From positions 62,001 through 126,000 of the forward strand of contig LIHN01000004.1 of NCBI GenBank assembly GCA_001314545.1: a stretch of DNA of 64,000 nucleotides, in the 5' to 3' direction. The translations under genes and the position numbers were made by a program. Positions 26,041 through 35,162 of the stretch are shown in pieces (position 1 is the first letter of the stretch; each line of letters begins with the position of its first letter). The notes under the pieces were generated by a model. That model was given only the letters and a program-made list of their open reading frames with translations, was not told the DNA's origin and made no database searches. Origin of the DNA: Bacteroidetes bacterium HLUCCA01. GTDB lineage: Bacteria; Bacteroidota; Rhodothermia; Balneolales; HLUCCA01.

Positions 26041-27774
26041 CTATTCGGTACGGTCCCCCTTCTGAAGGTCGTCGATTTCCCGTTTAACTTTTTCCATTTC
26101 AGCCTGTTTGGCATCCAGCTGTGACTGAGCCTGATCAATTTTGAGCTGAAGGTCTTCCCTGAGTGCAAGTCCGCTTTTATTCGGCTTGATATAGGTTTTC
26201 GTGTCCTCGTACTGAAGGATGGTTTCGTTGATTTTATCGGCCTCTTTACGGAGTCGGAACAGTTCATTCTGGAGTTGTTTGCCTTCGGGCACGGATCCGC
26301 CCCCGGAGGACCTTCCCCCGCCATACGAACCGGAAGAGGCACCCTTACCCGAGCTGCGCAGATTTTTAAAGAACAGGTCGCAGGCTGCTCGATATTCATC
26401 CCAGACTTTGTTTTTGAACTTAATGGGTACAAAACCAATTTCACTGAATTCCTGCTGCATCGCCTTAACCTGAGTAAGCGCCTCCTCCATATCCTCCGCG
26501 CCGGCCAGGTTCTCGATTTTCTCTACGATGTCCCGTTTACGCTGCAGATTTTCCTTTTGCTCCTGGCGTAGTTGCTTGAAATGCCCGCGACGCTGCTTCT
26601 GCAGGGAATCAATGGCTTTTTTGAAACGCTTCCAGACCGTTTTGGTCTTACGTTTAGGCACCGGTCCAAGATTATTCCACTCGTTGTAAAGCTGCTCAAT
26701 CACATCACGTTTTGTGATACTATCTTCCTCCCCGGCGAGCGCCTCAGCTTTTTCGCACAACGCCATTTTGGCCTCGAGGTTCTCCTGCTCACGGGCACGG
26801 ATTTCATCGATGTTTTCATCGCGTACGACGTCAAATTTCTCAAAAATTTCCTTGAAACGGGCCCAGAGCTCATCACTCTGCTCCTTGGGAACCGGCCCGC
26901 TGTCTCGCCAGCGTCTGTGCAGAATATTCATCTCTTTGGAAGCAACGGCAAGGTCAGTTTCTTCAATAACCTCACGGGCCTTGGCAATGATAGCTTCACG
27001 CGCTTTGATATTCTTATCCAGTTCAGCCCTGAATGCCGCATTGAACTCAAGCTTTTTGGCAGTGTACGCGTCCCGGGTAGCTTTGTACTGCTCCCAGACC
27101 TCGTCGGCTCTTTCTTTGGCAACCCGTCCAATTTTTTTCCACTGGGCAGCCAGGTCCTCAATTTGCTGGTCGAGGCCGTCCCAATCGGAGGTATCGGCAC
27201 CGGCGGATGCAGCAATGGCTTTCAGCTTGTCAAGTACAGCCAGCTTGCCGAGCAGGTTCTCTTCTTCCTTTTCCCGGATTTTGACCAGGTGTTCAACTTT
27301 GTGTTTCTCGAATTCTTCGAGGAGGGCATTAAAGCGAGGACCTTGCGTCTCTGCTTCCGGGGGCAGCGGACGGATGTCTTCAAACTTTCGCTGGATGGAG
27401 GCCACTTCATTGAATTGTCCCCATTTCTTTTGCTCAACCAGATCAGAAAGCCGTTTAATCAGATTTTCACGCTTCTCAAGGTTTGCAGCCTTTCGTTCAT
27501 TTTGCCGCTCATAATAGGCTTTTCGGGCCTCATTAAACTCCTTCTGTGCTTCAAGAATACCAGCATAGAGCGTTTTTTTCTCCTCCTCATCAATAGCAGG
27601 ACCTTCGCTCCATTTTAGTCGGAGATTCTCAAATTCCATGGCACCGAGCTGCCAGTCGGTCATAGACTTAAGTTCCCCGGCTTTTTTAAGCAGGTCAGTA
27701 TAGTAGGTGGGCTGGCTATTTTCTTGATCGGACGGTTGCTGCTCAGCACCCTCCAACGGCTCTTTTTCTTCCAA
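26041..27774 (-). CDS. DUF349-repeat coiled-coil protein
   Basis: 577 residues, almost entirely alpha-helical and highly charged. Several DUF349 units of about 70-75 residues recur, each with a W-K-x-x-G/RWRDSGPVPKEQSDELW-like core. A flexible Gly/Ser stretch (about 483-505) precedes a final coiled coil (about 510-570). Function unknown; the family is abundant in Bacteroidota. It starts with TTG at 27774, supported by GAAGGAG 6 nt upstream. No signal peptide, so cytoplasmic. Confidence 0.88.
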   Translation of the reverse strand: MEEKEPLEGAEQQPSDQENSQPTYYTDLLKKAGELKSMTDWQLGAMEFENLRLKWSEGPAIDEEEKKTLYAGILEAQKEFNEARKAYYERQNERKAANLEKRENLIKRLSDLVEQKKWGQFNEVASIQRKFEDIRPLPPEAETQGPRFNALLEEFEKHKVEHLVKIREKEEENLLGKLAVLDKLKAIAASAGADTSDWDGLDQQIEDLAAQWKKIGRVAKERADEVWEQYKATRDAYTAKKLEFNAAFRAELDKNIKAREAIIAKAREVIEETDLAVASKEMNILHRRWRDSGPVPKEQSDELWARFKEIFEKFDVVRDENIDEIRAREQENLEAKMALCEKAEALAGEEDSITKRDVIEQLYNEWNNLGPVPKRKTKTVWKRFKKAIDSLQKQRRGHFKQLRQEQKENLQRKRDIVEKIENLAGAEDMEEALTQVKAMQQEFSEIGFVPIKFKNKVWDEYRAACDLFFKNLRSSGKGASSGSYGGGRSSGGGSVPEGKQLQNELFRLRKEADKINETILQYEDTKTYIKPNKSGLALREDLQLKIDQAQSQLDAKQAEMEKVKREIDDLQKGDRTE

Positions 27775-27870
27775 AAGACACTCCTTCGACGGGTTTAATC
27801 GTTTCGAGACGGTAAATAATTGTAATTAGATTAGCTAAGTTACCTTATAGAGGCATTTCTTGCAAAAATT

Positions 27871-27897
27871 ACACGCCATTTTCGGGTGTTTTTTGTA
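27871..27897 (-). terminator. Terminator-like hairpin upstream of DUF349 gene
   Basis: On the minus strand ACAC-CC-GAAAAT-GG-C-GTGT forms a short bulged stem followed by AATTTTT. It could end the MscS-SDR transcript after the 65-bp array. The plus strand also shows a T-run, so direction is ambiguous. The stretch 27775-28145 has no gene. Confidence 0.4.
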
Positions 27898-27955
27898 TGA
27901 AATTATTGATTAATGACAGATTACACTTTTAACAACCGGTTTTTCTGCGAGTGAA

Positions 27956-28160
27956 GGTTCGTTTCCGGGTCCGTTATGTGTTTTAAAATGGGAAAGATGG
28001 CAGAAGCTACAGGTATCTCAGGCTCGATTCCGGGGTGCAGATATATTTCTACATCGGAAGGATGAGAATAGCTGCAGGTGTTACGGATTCATTTCCGGGT
28101 CTGGTATATGTTTTAATATCGGAAGGATGCGGATAGCTGCAGGTGTCACGGGTTCATCTG
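27956..28160 (-). repeat. Tandem array, 65-bp period, overlapping SDR stop codon
   Basis: Three full copies plus the start of a fourth, aligned at 27958, 28023, 28088 and 28153, so the period is exactly 65 bp. Recurrent landmarks are TTCnTTTCCGGGT, a central TTTTAATATCGGAAGGATG-like block and GCTGCAGGTGT. Copies differ by roughly a quarter to a third, so the array is old. The final partial copy contains the last codons and the stop of the SDR gene. The array is non-coding. Confidence 0.85.
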
Positions 28161-28910
28161 GGAGGCCAGTATGTGCAACGATAGCTTACGTGGAATGAAG
28201 CGCTGAAATATCGCCAGCACCTTGAGAAGCAAACTCGTTGGCACAAAAGGCTGGTTCTTCCGCAAGGCTTTCATCGCCGTATCAACCACTTCGCGGACCG
28301 ACTGTATCCCCCGGGTGGCAGCACTTTTCGCGGGGTCGTACCCGGAAACTTCAAAAAACTCGGTGTCTACCGGACCGGGACACAGGGTAACCATGCGCAC
28401 ACCGGTATTCAGGTACTCTTTCCAGAGTGCCTCCGTCAGGCTGAGCACATAGGCTTTGGTGGCAGCATACACGGAGAAGTAGGGGATGGGCGTAACGCCG
28501 GCCATGGAGGCCACATTCAGTACGCCGCCGTAACCTCGCTGACGCATAGCGGGTGCCAGGGCACGCGTCAATGTTGTCAGGGCCATCATATTCAGATACA
28601 TCATGTCTTCATACAACGAGGGCTCAGCGGCTTCAAAAGCCCCCTGGTAACCAAAGCCGGCATTGTTGATCAGGATATCAACCTGCATATCCATTTCCTT
28701 AAGGCCCTCGAGCAGGGACTGAACCCCATCAGGCCCGGAAAGGTCGGATGGAAGAACAAGTACGGAAACGGCAAAGCGATCCCTTAGCTCGGCTGCAAGT
28801 GCCTCAAGACGGTCGACCCGCCGGGCTGTCAGAATTAGCTGCGCGCCTTCACGGGCAAAGGCGTGGGCAAAACCCACGCCTATTCCCGAGGATGCACCGG
28901 TAATCAGCAC
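28146..28910 (-). CDS. Short-chain dehydrogenase/reductase (SDR)
   Basis: 254 residues. Classical SDR: TGASSGIG cofactor loop at the extreme N-terminus, NNAGFG, active-site Ser in VASMAGVTPIPYF and the YAATKAYV catalytic Tyr/Lys. NADP preference is suggested by TARRVDR after the second strand. Substrate unknown. The start is awkward: the only standard in-frame start is GTG at 28910, which removes the normal residues before the first strand. The open frame continues upstream to a CTG at 28940, just after the mscS stop. The stop lies in the 65-bp array. Confidence 0.87.
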   Translation of the reverse strand: MLITGASSGIGVGFAHAFAREGAQLILTARRVDRLEALAAELRDRFAVSVLVLPSDLSGPDGVQSLLEGLKEMDMQVDILINNAGFGYQGAFEAAEPSLYEDMMYLNMMALTTLTRALAPAMRQRGYGGVLNVASMAGVTPIPYFSVYAATKAYVLSLTEALWKEYLNTGVRMVTLCPGPVDTEFFEVSGYDPAKSAATRGIQSVREVVDTAMKALRKNQPFVPTSLLLKVLAIFQRFIPRKLSLHILASQMNP

Positions 28911-28943
28911 TTGTTTTGATTTGAAATCAAGTGGTTTCAGGGC

Positions 28944-29780
28944 CTATTTCTCCTGGTATACATGGATTTCACGCTGCGGAAACGGTATAGAGATACCATT
29001 GGCATCGAATTGTTCTTTCACTTTCTTGGTCACATCCCATTTTACATCCCAGAAATCAGCCGAAAGGGTCCATGGCCTGGCTGAAATATCAACGGAGCTG
29101 TCCCCCAGATTGCTGATGACTACCTGCGGAGCAGGATCCTTGAGGACACGCTCATCCTCTTCAAGTATTTTCTTGACGATTTCCAGGGCTTTGTCCATGT
29201 CATCACTGTAGCCGATACCGAAGGTCAAGTCGTGTTTTCTGGTTGGGTTTATAGAGTAGTTGGTAACGTCTGAGCCCCAGATACTTCCGTTTGGTATATT
29301 TATATGAATTCCGTCAAAGGTTTTCATAATGGTGGTGAATATTCCAATTTCTTCGATGGTCCCGGACTTTCCGGCAACGGTGACAGCGTCGTCCACTTTG
29401 AAAGGACGGAAGATGAGCAACATTACTCCGGCAGCAACATTGCTCAGCGTGCCCTGAAGGGCCAGGCCAATGGCCAGAGTAGCAGCACCTAAAACTGCGA
29501 TAATCGAGGCCGTTTGTACGCCGAATTTCCCAAGAACGGCCAGGGCTGTGATAATTAATATCAGCGTCCGGACCACCTGCCGGGCAAAGTGGGAAATCGT
29601 CTTGTCAATTTTACCCGATTTCTGGGTCAGCTTGTAGACTTTTCCACTAAGCCATTTGGCGGCAATCCAGCCTGCAAAAAGGATCAGCAGTGCTCCGAGC
29701 AGGTTCAAGCCATGCTCGATAATGAGCGGCAACAGGTCGGTTACCAGTTGTTCGGTGTCTTCAATCATTGCTAAGTCCAT
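28944..29780 (-). CDS. Small-conductance mechanosensitive channel (MscS family)
   Basis: 278 residues. Three transmembrane helices, the last being the Gly/Ala-rich pore helix (AVLGAATLAIGLALQGTLSNVAAGVML), then the MscS beta domain (FRPFKVDDAVTVAG) and an alpha/beta C-terminal domain ending VYQEK. It releases solutes on hypo-osmotic shock, fitting a saline habitat. The SDR gene follows within about 33 bp, suggesting coupling. Confidence 0.92.
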   Translation of the reverse strand: MDLAMIEDTEQLVTDLLPLIIEHGLNLLGALLILFAGWIAAKWLSGKVYKLTQKSGKIDKTISHFARQVVRTLILIITALAVLGKFGVQTASIIAVLGAATLAIGLALQGTLSNVAAGVMLLIFRPFKVDDAVTVAGKSGTIEEIGIFTTIMKTFDGIHINIPNGSIWGSDVTNYSINPTRKHDLTFGIGYSDDMDKALEIVKKILEEDERVLKDPAPQVVISNLGDSSVDISARPWTLSADFWDVKWDVTKKVKEQFDANGISIPFPQREIHVYQEK

Positions 29781-29854
29781 TATTTTCTTCCTGATAGATT
29801 ACGGGTTTACAAAATTGGATGGTCAAAGTAGGTGTAGCAGCACACTAATACAAT

Positions 29855-30607
29855 TTACTTTTTATAATGTTGGATCACTCTTCGCAAATCCGATGGCCAG
29901 TCTGCCTCAAATTCCATCGTTTTGCCGTTTTTGGGGTGCTGAAGTTCGAGCCTCCAGGAGTGCAGGGCCTGCCGGTCTATCTGCTCCTCTGCCAGTTCTT
30001 CCGGAGCATAATGGCGGTCGCCTACCAGCGGGTGACCGTACTCGGCGAACTGTACCCGTATTTGATTTTTCAACCCGGTATCCAGATTTATCTGCACGAG
30101 GGTGGTTTCGGCATACCGTTCGAGCACCTTGAAGGTGAGTCGTGCCATGGCCCCTTCCGGGTCCTCAGGATCTACAACAACGTTTCGAAATCCTTCACTA
30201 ACCTTTTTCATGTAATGGATGAGCTCGCCCTCGTCTACGGGAATTACACCCCTGACCAGTGACAAGTAGGTTCGTTTTGGCGTGTGCGACAGAAACTGTC
30301 GTACCAGGTCTTTGTGTGCAGCGCTGTTTTTGGCAAAAACTACCAATCCTGATGTAAACCGGTCAATACGGTGTACCGTGATGGCTTTTTCGTTATGTAC
30401 ACTCAGCTCTTCATTGAGTGCCTCCAGCAAATTGGCCGACTGCATCCCGGGGATGGGCACACTTAGGAGGCCGGATGGTTTGCTTGCTACCAGAAAATCA
30501 TTGTCTTCATACACAATGCTGATTTGACGGTCGCGCTTGCTGCGCATGGGAGGCTTTCGTCCTCCGCGTTTCAGGTAACGTTTGGGCTTGTTGTTTTTAG
30601 GACTCAT
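29855..30607 (-). CDS. RluA-family pseudouridine synthase
   Basis: 250 residues, catalytic domain only, with no S4 RNA-binding domain; a basic N-terminal tail (about 1-28) may substitute. The catalytic Asp lies in VHRIDRFTSGLVVFAK. Usual GRTHQIRVH is GLKNQIRVQF here. It isomerises uridine in rRNA or tRNA; the target is unpredictable. It starts 6 bp after the TPR gene stop. Confidence 0.9.
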   Translation of the reverse strand: MSPKNNKPKRYLKRGGRKPPMRSKRDRQISIVYEDNDFLVASKPSGLLSVPIPGMQSANLLEALNEELSVHNEKAITVHRIDRFTSGLVVFAKNSAAHKDLVRQFLSHTPKRTYLSLVRGVIPVDEGELIHYMKKVSEGFRNVVVDPEDPEGAMARLTFKVLERYAETTLVQINLDTGLKNQIRVQFAEYGHPLVGDRHYAPEELAEEQIDRQALHSWRLELQHPKNGKTMEFEADWPSDLRRVIQHYKK

Positions 30608-30613
30608 GTTCTC

Positions 30614-31165
30614 TCAAAGTTTCATTTGGTCGAGTTCCCGCAGAAATCGCTGGCTTTCAATATCGTCAGGAAATTTGGATATACAATTGAAAAGCACGGT
30701 TTTGGCCTCGGCAATGCGGTCCAGTTTAACCAGTGTGGCAGCGAAGTTCTGCAGTACATCCGGGGTTTCACCGCCGATGCGTATGCTGCGTTCTACTACA
30801 ATTCGTGCGTCTTCATGCAATCCCAGCGCGTCCAGGGAAATAAATAATTCATTCAGCAAACCCACATGTTCAGGCCACACCTTGAGGGCTTTACGGTACA
30901 TTTCCACCGCTTTTTCATGGTAATCAAGCAACTGACATACCGAACCGAGCATGAACCGTACGTAGGCCTGGTCTTCCCCGGTAGTCTCTTTTTCATAACG
31001 AAGGAGGTCGTCTCCGATGTGTCTGAGACCGGTGCCTGCTTTTTTTATTTTATGGGGTTCAGTCTGGGGGTCGGCCGACTCCATGATCTCGTTCAGGTCT
31101 ACAATTTTTTCGGATAACTCGAGGAGGGTTTCTTTAAGTTCCGGCATAGTTTGAGGTGTTTTCAT
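30614..31165 (-). CDS. TPR-containing cytoplasmic protein
   Basis: 183 residues, all-helical. The N-terminal third is a charged helix pair; two to three TPR-like units follow (YEKAVEMYRKALKVWPE-like from about residue 88, and VLQNFAATLVKLDRIAEAK). No signal peptide. It lies between the PKD protein (24 bp) and the pseudouridine synthase (6 bp) on one strand. No specific function can be assigned. Confidence 0.72.
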   Translation of the reverse strand: MKTPQTMPELKETLLELSEKIVDLNEIMESADPQTEPHKIKKAGTGLRHIGDDLLRYEKETTGEDQAYVRFMLGSVCQLLDYHEKAVEMYRKALKVWPEHVGLLNELFISLDALGLHEDARIVVERSIRIGGETPDVLQNFAATLVKLDRIAEAKTVLFNCISKFPDDIESQRFLRELDQMKL

Positions 31166-31189
31166 CCTGTTTGGGTCCTGTCCGGGTCC

Positions 31190-34100
31190 TCAGTTCTGTA
31201 TAACAGAAACCTGGAAGTCGCGCACGACGGTTTCGCAGGGGGTGTCTGCCATGATGAATGCGGTCAGGGTAACTGTATAGTTTCCGGGCTGGCTGTACCG
31301 GTGCCGAACGCGCTGGCCGGCAGCGGTGGTTCCATCGCCAAACTCCCAGAAAAACCGAAGGTCAACGTCAGATGCTGCCAGCGTTGGTGAGGCGTCAAAG
31401 ACCATGATAGTGTTGTTTTCATCCATACGGTGTTCACGGGGAACTTCCGCAAGGATGCGGGGCACGGGGTACGCTTCGAATCGGGTATCCAGCAGGATAT
31501 CGCCGGACTTCCGGGTCAGCACCAGGTGCTGTCGACCCTGGTTATCGAAGGAAATTTCAGAGGACTGTGCCGTTGTGAGGAGTTCTTCGTTGAGCCGGGT
31601 TTCAAATTGATGGTGAAACTGCGAAGGCGATACCCCCAATTCAGCGGGAAGGTTCAGGGGCTCGGAGACGCAGTAAATGCCACTTAATCTGGATTCAAGG
31701 GCCGTTATGGTTTCTTCGCGCACGGTTACTGCTTCTGGAGGAGCTGCGGCTTCCGGTTCTGTATCCGGGAGTTCTTCGGCTTCCTCGGCCCGCGCAATTT
31801 CAGCAAGCCGGGCGGCTTCAGCGGCTTCCTCGGCCCGCGCAATTTCGGCAAGCCGGGCGGCTTCAGCAGCTTCCTCGGCCCGCGCAATTTCGGCAAGTCG
31901 GGCGGCTTCAGCGGCTTCCTCGACCCGCGCTATTTCAGCAAGTCGAGCAGCTTCAGCGGCTTCTTCGGCCCGCGCAATTTCGGCAAGTCGGGCAGCTTCA
32001 GCGGCTTCTTCGGCCCGCGCAATTTCGGCAAGTCGGGCGGCTTCAGCGTCGGCAAAAGCCCGGTTGAATTCGAGTGCGGCCAGTACGGGTGAGGGTGCCG
32101 TTTCCACGGGCATATACGCGTCAAAAGGCTGCATCGTTACCCGATCAAGACCTTCCGGAGCCACAGTCCATTCCGGCTGCACCGGCGTGGGGATATCCCC
32201 GGTCTGCTGAGCCTGTTCGGAACGCTGCTGAGTTTCATCTGTTACCCTCTCTTCGTCGGTTGGCTCATCTTCACCATCAGTTTCCTGCGCCTCAGCCTGC
32301 TGCGCTGATTCATCAGCCGTCACCAAAGTGTCTTCACGGGGCAACACTGCTACCGCCGGGGACTCCTCCACCTCCGGTAGTTCGACCACCGCAACGGGTG
32401 CTTCTTCAAGCACACGAACGACTTCATCGACCGACTGTACCGAGGAGAACGTGCCGGAATCATCTACAATTATCAGCCGAACCGTATACTCGCCCGGCGA
32501 ACGGTACCGGTGTTCTGCCGTGGGACCTGCTATCCGGGTACCATCACCCATATACCACTCATAGCTGATGAGCTCTCCGTCAGGGTCAAAGGAATCCAGG
32601 GCGTTCAGTTGCACCGGCTCGTTGTACACAACCCGATTACCGGTAATGACGGGAACCGGCGGAGTGTTAACCCGCACATAAAGTGAATCCCTATCCGTCA
32701 GGCCAAAACTGTCTGTCACCGTAAGATACACATAGTAATCGCCGGGGTCCGCAATGGCCTGTCTTACGGTCATACCTTCCCGAACGGTGCCATCCGGAAA
32801 GGTCCATTCATACCTGACAATCCGTCCCTCGTCTGCGCGCGACCGGTTTCCGTTGAAAACCGGCGGACGATTAGGGGAAATATGTTTGTCGGCACCGGCA
32901 TTGGCAACGGGACCGTTACTTACCCTGACTGCGTGCCGTGCGGTTGAGGTAGCATTCTGGGCAAATGAATCATCCGTTACCGTAAGCGTGACGGCCAGAT
33001 TTCGGTCTGAGGTAAGGGCATAGCTCACAACAGGCTCTGAGGAAACGGTCTCCCCGTTCACCTCCCATCGAAACTCCGTTATTTCACCATCCGGATCGGT
33101 AGAAGCCGATGCATCCAGCAGAATGACGTCCCCGTTTTGAGCAGCGTCCGGAGCATTGATGACAGCCAGGGGCGACTCATTCATGCGCACGGTGGCGGTT
33201 GCGGTCTGGGATGCGCAGGGGGAGCCGGAATTATCCGTTACGGTGAGGGTGACGGTAAACTGCCCGGGGCTGCCATAGGTGTGGTCAACCCGCGCGCCGG
33301 TTCCGCTCGTACCGTCGCCAAAATCCCAGTGATAGCGGATGATCTGACCGTCAGGGTCTTCCGAAACCGTTCCATCAAAAACGATGGGTGTGCCTGCAAT
33401 GAACTGACGGTCGCCACCGGCCCAGGCGTATGGTGGCTGGTTCACCCGAAGCGAGTCGTGCAGTAGTACCGATTGTCTTGCACCTTCAAACAGACCACTG
33501 ACCTTCATGGTAAAGGGATGGTAGCCGGGTTCGGTGAATGTTCGTTGTATGGCGGATCCGGTCAGGGTATCAGCATCAAAAATCCACATGGTTTCCGGGT
33601 TCAGGAAATCATCGCCGTTCACAATAACAGACTGAAGCGCGAAAACCTGACAGGATAAAGAGTCGGGGTAGGAAGCTTCGAAGCTGATTCGGGGCGTAGT
33701 GGCGGGCTGGTAATCTGGTATAGGCAGGGGTAGTTTCAGCGGCGTGTTGTCCTCCTGCAGGACCATGAAGCTGAAGGTGTTCACGGTGGTAATGCCGGAA
33801 AAATTGAAGCCAACCTGTTCTATGCCCTGTGGAATTTCAGCGGGGATGTAGGTCCATTCACCGGGAGTCGATACGGGAAGGCGGAGGTCGTCCCGGAAGG
33901 GTATTTTAAGCTGGGACACAGCGTTTCCAAGACCGAATCCGGCCAGTTGAATCTGGGTTTCGGGCTGAACCGGTATGCGTATTTGTCCTTCAAAATCGGT
34001 TTCTGCCGGTGTGCGGAGTGTGAGGTCATAGGCGAACATCCGGACCCCCGTCGGCGGAACCTTGTCGTTGGGGTCGTAGGATAGTACATAATCGAAATAG

Positions 34101-34639
34101 TTGGCGTCATCACCCTGTGTAGCGTAGGCGATGAATGCATAGCGCCGGAATCCATCGGGTGTACTGCTGCCACGATCGGCAGGAAGCTCACCCAGAACCA
34201 TATACCGGCCGTCAAGACGCGGTTCAGCACCAAGGGTTTGATCGTGGATGATATCTTCAGCTGCGAAAGGGTAGCTGGCCATAGAGACCGGCTGCGGAGC
34301 ACCTGCGAGGGAGTCGTGCAGGGAAGCGGCTGTTGGTCCTCCGATGAGCATATACCGGGTTTGGGCGGTGTATCGGGAGCCTTCACGCTGATCCAGATAG
34401 CCGCCGGTATCGGCATCAAAGATGCGCAGGTAAACGGGCTGCGACTCCTCGTGCGGAATGTCGATAAATAGTACCTGGGCGTTGTTGTAGTCACCGCGGG
34501 CGGCGGGAACGTCCGGACCCAGCACCGAGAAGAACAATCCCCGGGCCTGCTGGGCAAGACCAGCCCGGGGCATCATCAACAAAACGCCGGTGAGCAGAAC
34601 CAGAACTGTGGGTAACAGGTCACGGGCGTGAAACTTCAT
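31190..34639 (-). CDS. Large exported PKD-domain protein with helical repeat
   Basis: 1149 residues. Signal peptide (about 1-29, ending GLAQQ), then an N-terminal region (about 30-400) of unrecognised beta folds. Four PKD domains follow (about 404-490, 490-575, 576-660, 660-745) with WDFGDGT/YEWYMGDGT-type motifs and HxYxxPGxYTV endings. Next come an acidic Gln/Glu-rich linker (about 750-830), six identical 15-residue Ala/Glu/Arg helical repeats (about 864-954), and a fifth PKD domain near 1057-1140. No T9SS sorting domain was recognised at the C-terminus. Probably a surface or periplasmic scaffold. First 14 bp after the small unknown gene. Confidence 0.85.
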   Translation of the reverse strand: MKFHARDLLPTVLVLLTGVLLMMPRAGLAQQARGLFFSVLGPDVPAARGDYNNAQVLFIDIPHEESQPVYLRIFDADTGGYLDQREGSRYTAQTRYMLIGGPTAASLHDSLAGAPQPVSMASYPFAAEDIIHDQTLGAEPRLDGRYMVLGELPADRGSSTPDGFRRYAFIAYATQGDDANYFDYVLSYDPNDKVPPTGVRMFAYDLTLRTPAETDFEGQIRIPVQPETQIQLAGFGLGNAVSQLKIPFRDDLRLPVSTPGEWTYIPAEIPQGIEQVGFNFSGITTVNTFSFMVLQEDNTPLKLPLPIPDYQPATTPRISFEASYPDSLSCQVFALQSVIVNGDDFLNPETMWIFDADTLTGSAIQRTFTEPGYHPFTMKVSGLFEGARQSVLLHDSLRVNQPPYAWAGGDRQFIAGTPIVFDGTVSEDPDGQIIRYHWDFGDGTSGTGARVDHTYGSPGQFTVTLTVTDNSGSPCASQTATATVRMNESPLAVINAPDAAQNGDVILLDASASTDPDGEITEFRWEVNGETVSSEPVVSYALTSDRNLAVTLTVTDDSFAQNATSTARHAVRVSNGPVANAGADKHISPNRPPVFNGNRSRADEGRIVRYEWTFPDGTVREGMTVRQAIADPGDYYVYLTVTDSFGLTDRDSLYVRVNTPPVPVITGNRVVYNEPVQLNALDSFDPDGELISYEWYMGDGTRIAGPTAEHRYRSPGEYTVRLIIVDDSGTFSSVQSVDEVVRVLEEAPVAVVELPEVEESPAVAVLPREDTLVTADESAQQAEAQETDGEDEPTDEERVTDETQQRSEQAQQTGDIPTPVQPEWTVAPEGLDRVTMQPFDAYMPVETAPSPVLAALEFNRAFADAEAARLAEIARAEEAAEAARLAEIARAEEAAEAARLAEIARVEEAAEAARLAEIARAEEAAEAARLAEIARAEEAAEAARLAEIARAEEAEELPDTEPEAAAPPEAVTVREETITALESRLSGIYCVSEPLNLPAELGVSPSQFHHQFETRLNEELLTTAQSSEISFDNQGRQHLVLTRKSGDILLDTRFEAYPVPRILAEVPREHRMDENNTIMVFDASPTLAASDVDLRFFWEFGDGTTAAGQRVRHRYSQPGNYTVTLTAFIMADTPCETVVRDFQVSVIQN
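31778..32047 (-). repeat. Six 45-bp coding repeats in PKD protein
   Basis: Six contiguous 45-bp units (31778, 31823, 31868, 31913, 31958, 32003) encode AEAARLAEIARAEEA; one copy has Val for Ala. Few nucleotide changes separate copies, so expansion or homogenisation is recent. The product should be a rigid charged single alpha-helix. Confidence 0.95.
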
Positions 34640-34653
34640 AAAGAACCGCTGTA

Positions 34654-35013
34654 TCAGCTAAATTGAGTGTCAATTTCGTGCACTTTCCGCAAAATTGCCC
34701 GGGCATTCTCGTCTTTGTTTTGCATAACACGGTGCTGCAGATTGGTCACGAGATTGGCGCGCGACTCCTCGAAAGCCAGTTCGCGGGCGGCCTTATGATT
34801 GGTGGTACGCAGCAATACGAAGATTTCATCGGCACGTACCACACTGTAAAGGCGGTCTTTGTTGAAGGCATGGGAACGAAGTTCTTCAAACTTGCTGAAT
34901 ACCCGGGGAAAGTCTTCGGTGTTTTCGGCCTTGTCAAGCACCTCTACATCGGAAGCACCTTCTGCGCTGAGCGGTACCCGGCAGATAAAAAAGAAATTGT
35001 CAGTGTATTGCAT
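34654..35013 (-). CDS. Small conserved-looking protein of unknown function
   Basis: 119 residues from the ATG at 35013; the track's start at 35094 adds an improbable Cys-rich leader. No signal peptide or transmembrane helix. The N-terminal half looks alpha/beta (NFFFICRVPL, LYSVVRADEIFVLLRT) and the C-terminal half is helical (AARELAFEESRANLVTNLQHRV). Not recognised. It lies 14 bp upstream of the PKD gene and so is probably first in that transcript. Codon use matches its neighbours. Confidence 0.6.
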   Translation of the reverse strand: MQYTDNFFFICRVPLSAEGASDVEVLDKAENTEDFPRVFSKFEELRSHAFNKDRLYSVVRADEIFVLLRTTNHKAARELAFEESRANLVTNLQHRVMQNKDENARAILRKVHEIDTQFS

Positions 35014-35162
35014 ACAATTGGGTTGTTTCTGGAAATCACTATGGCTTGTAATGCAAATATACGTAAAGCCGGCGCAACTTGGAATCCGATTCACGGGTGT
35101 AGTTTAGGCCACTATTAAAGCTGACCTAAATAATCTGTATATTGTAACGATGTACACAAGGT

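Noticed and set aside
27956-28160. CRISPR array
   Set aside because: Units are contiguous and diverged, with no unique spacers and no cas genes. The same holds for the 18-kb and 57-kb arrays.
31677-32210. 177-residue Ser/Ala-rich plus-strand ORF
   Set aside because: It is the antisense reading of the 45-bp repeats of the PKD protein.
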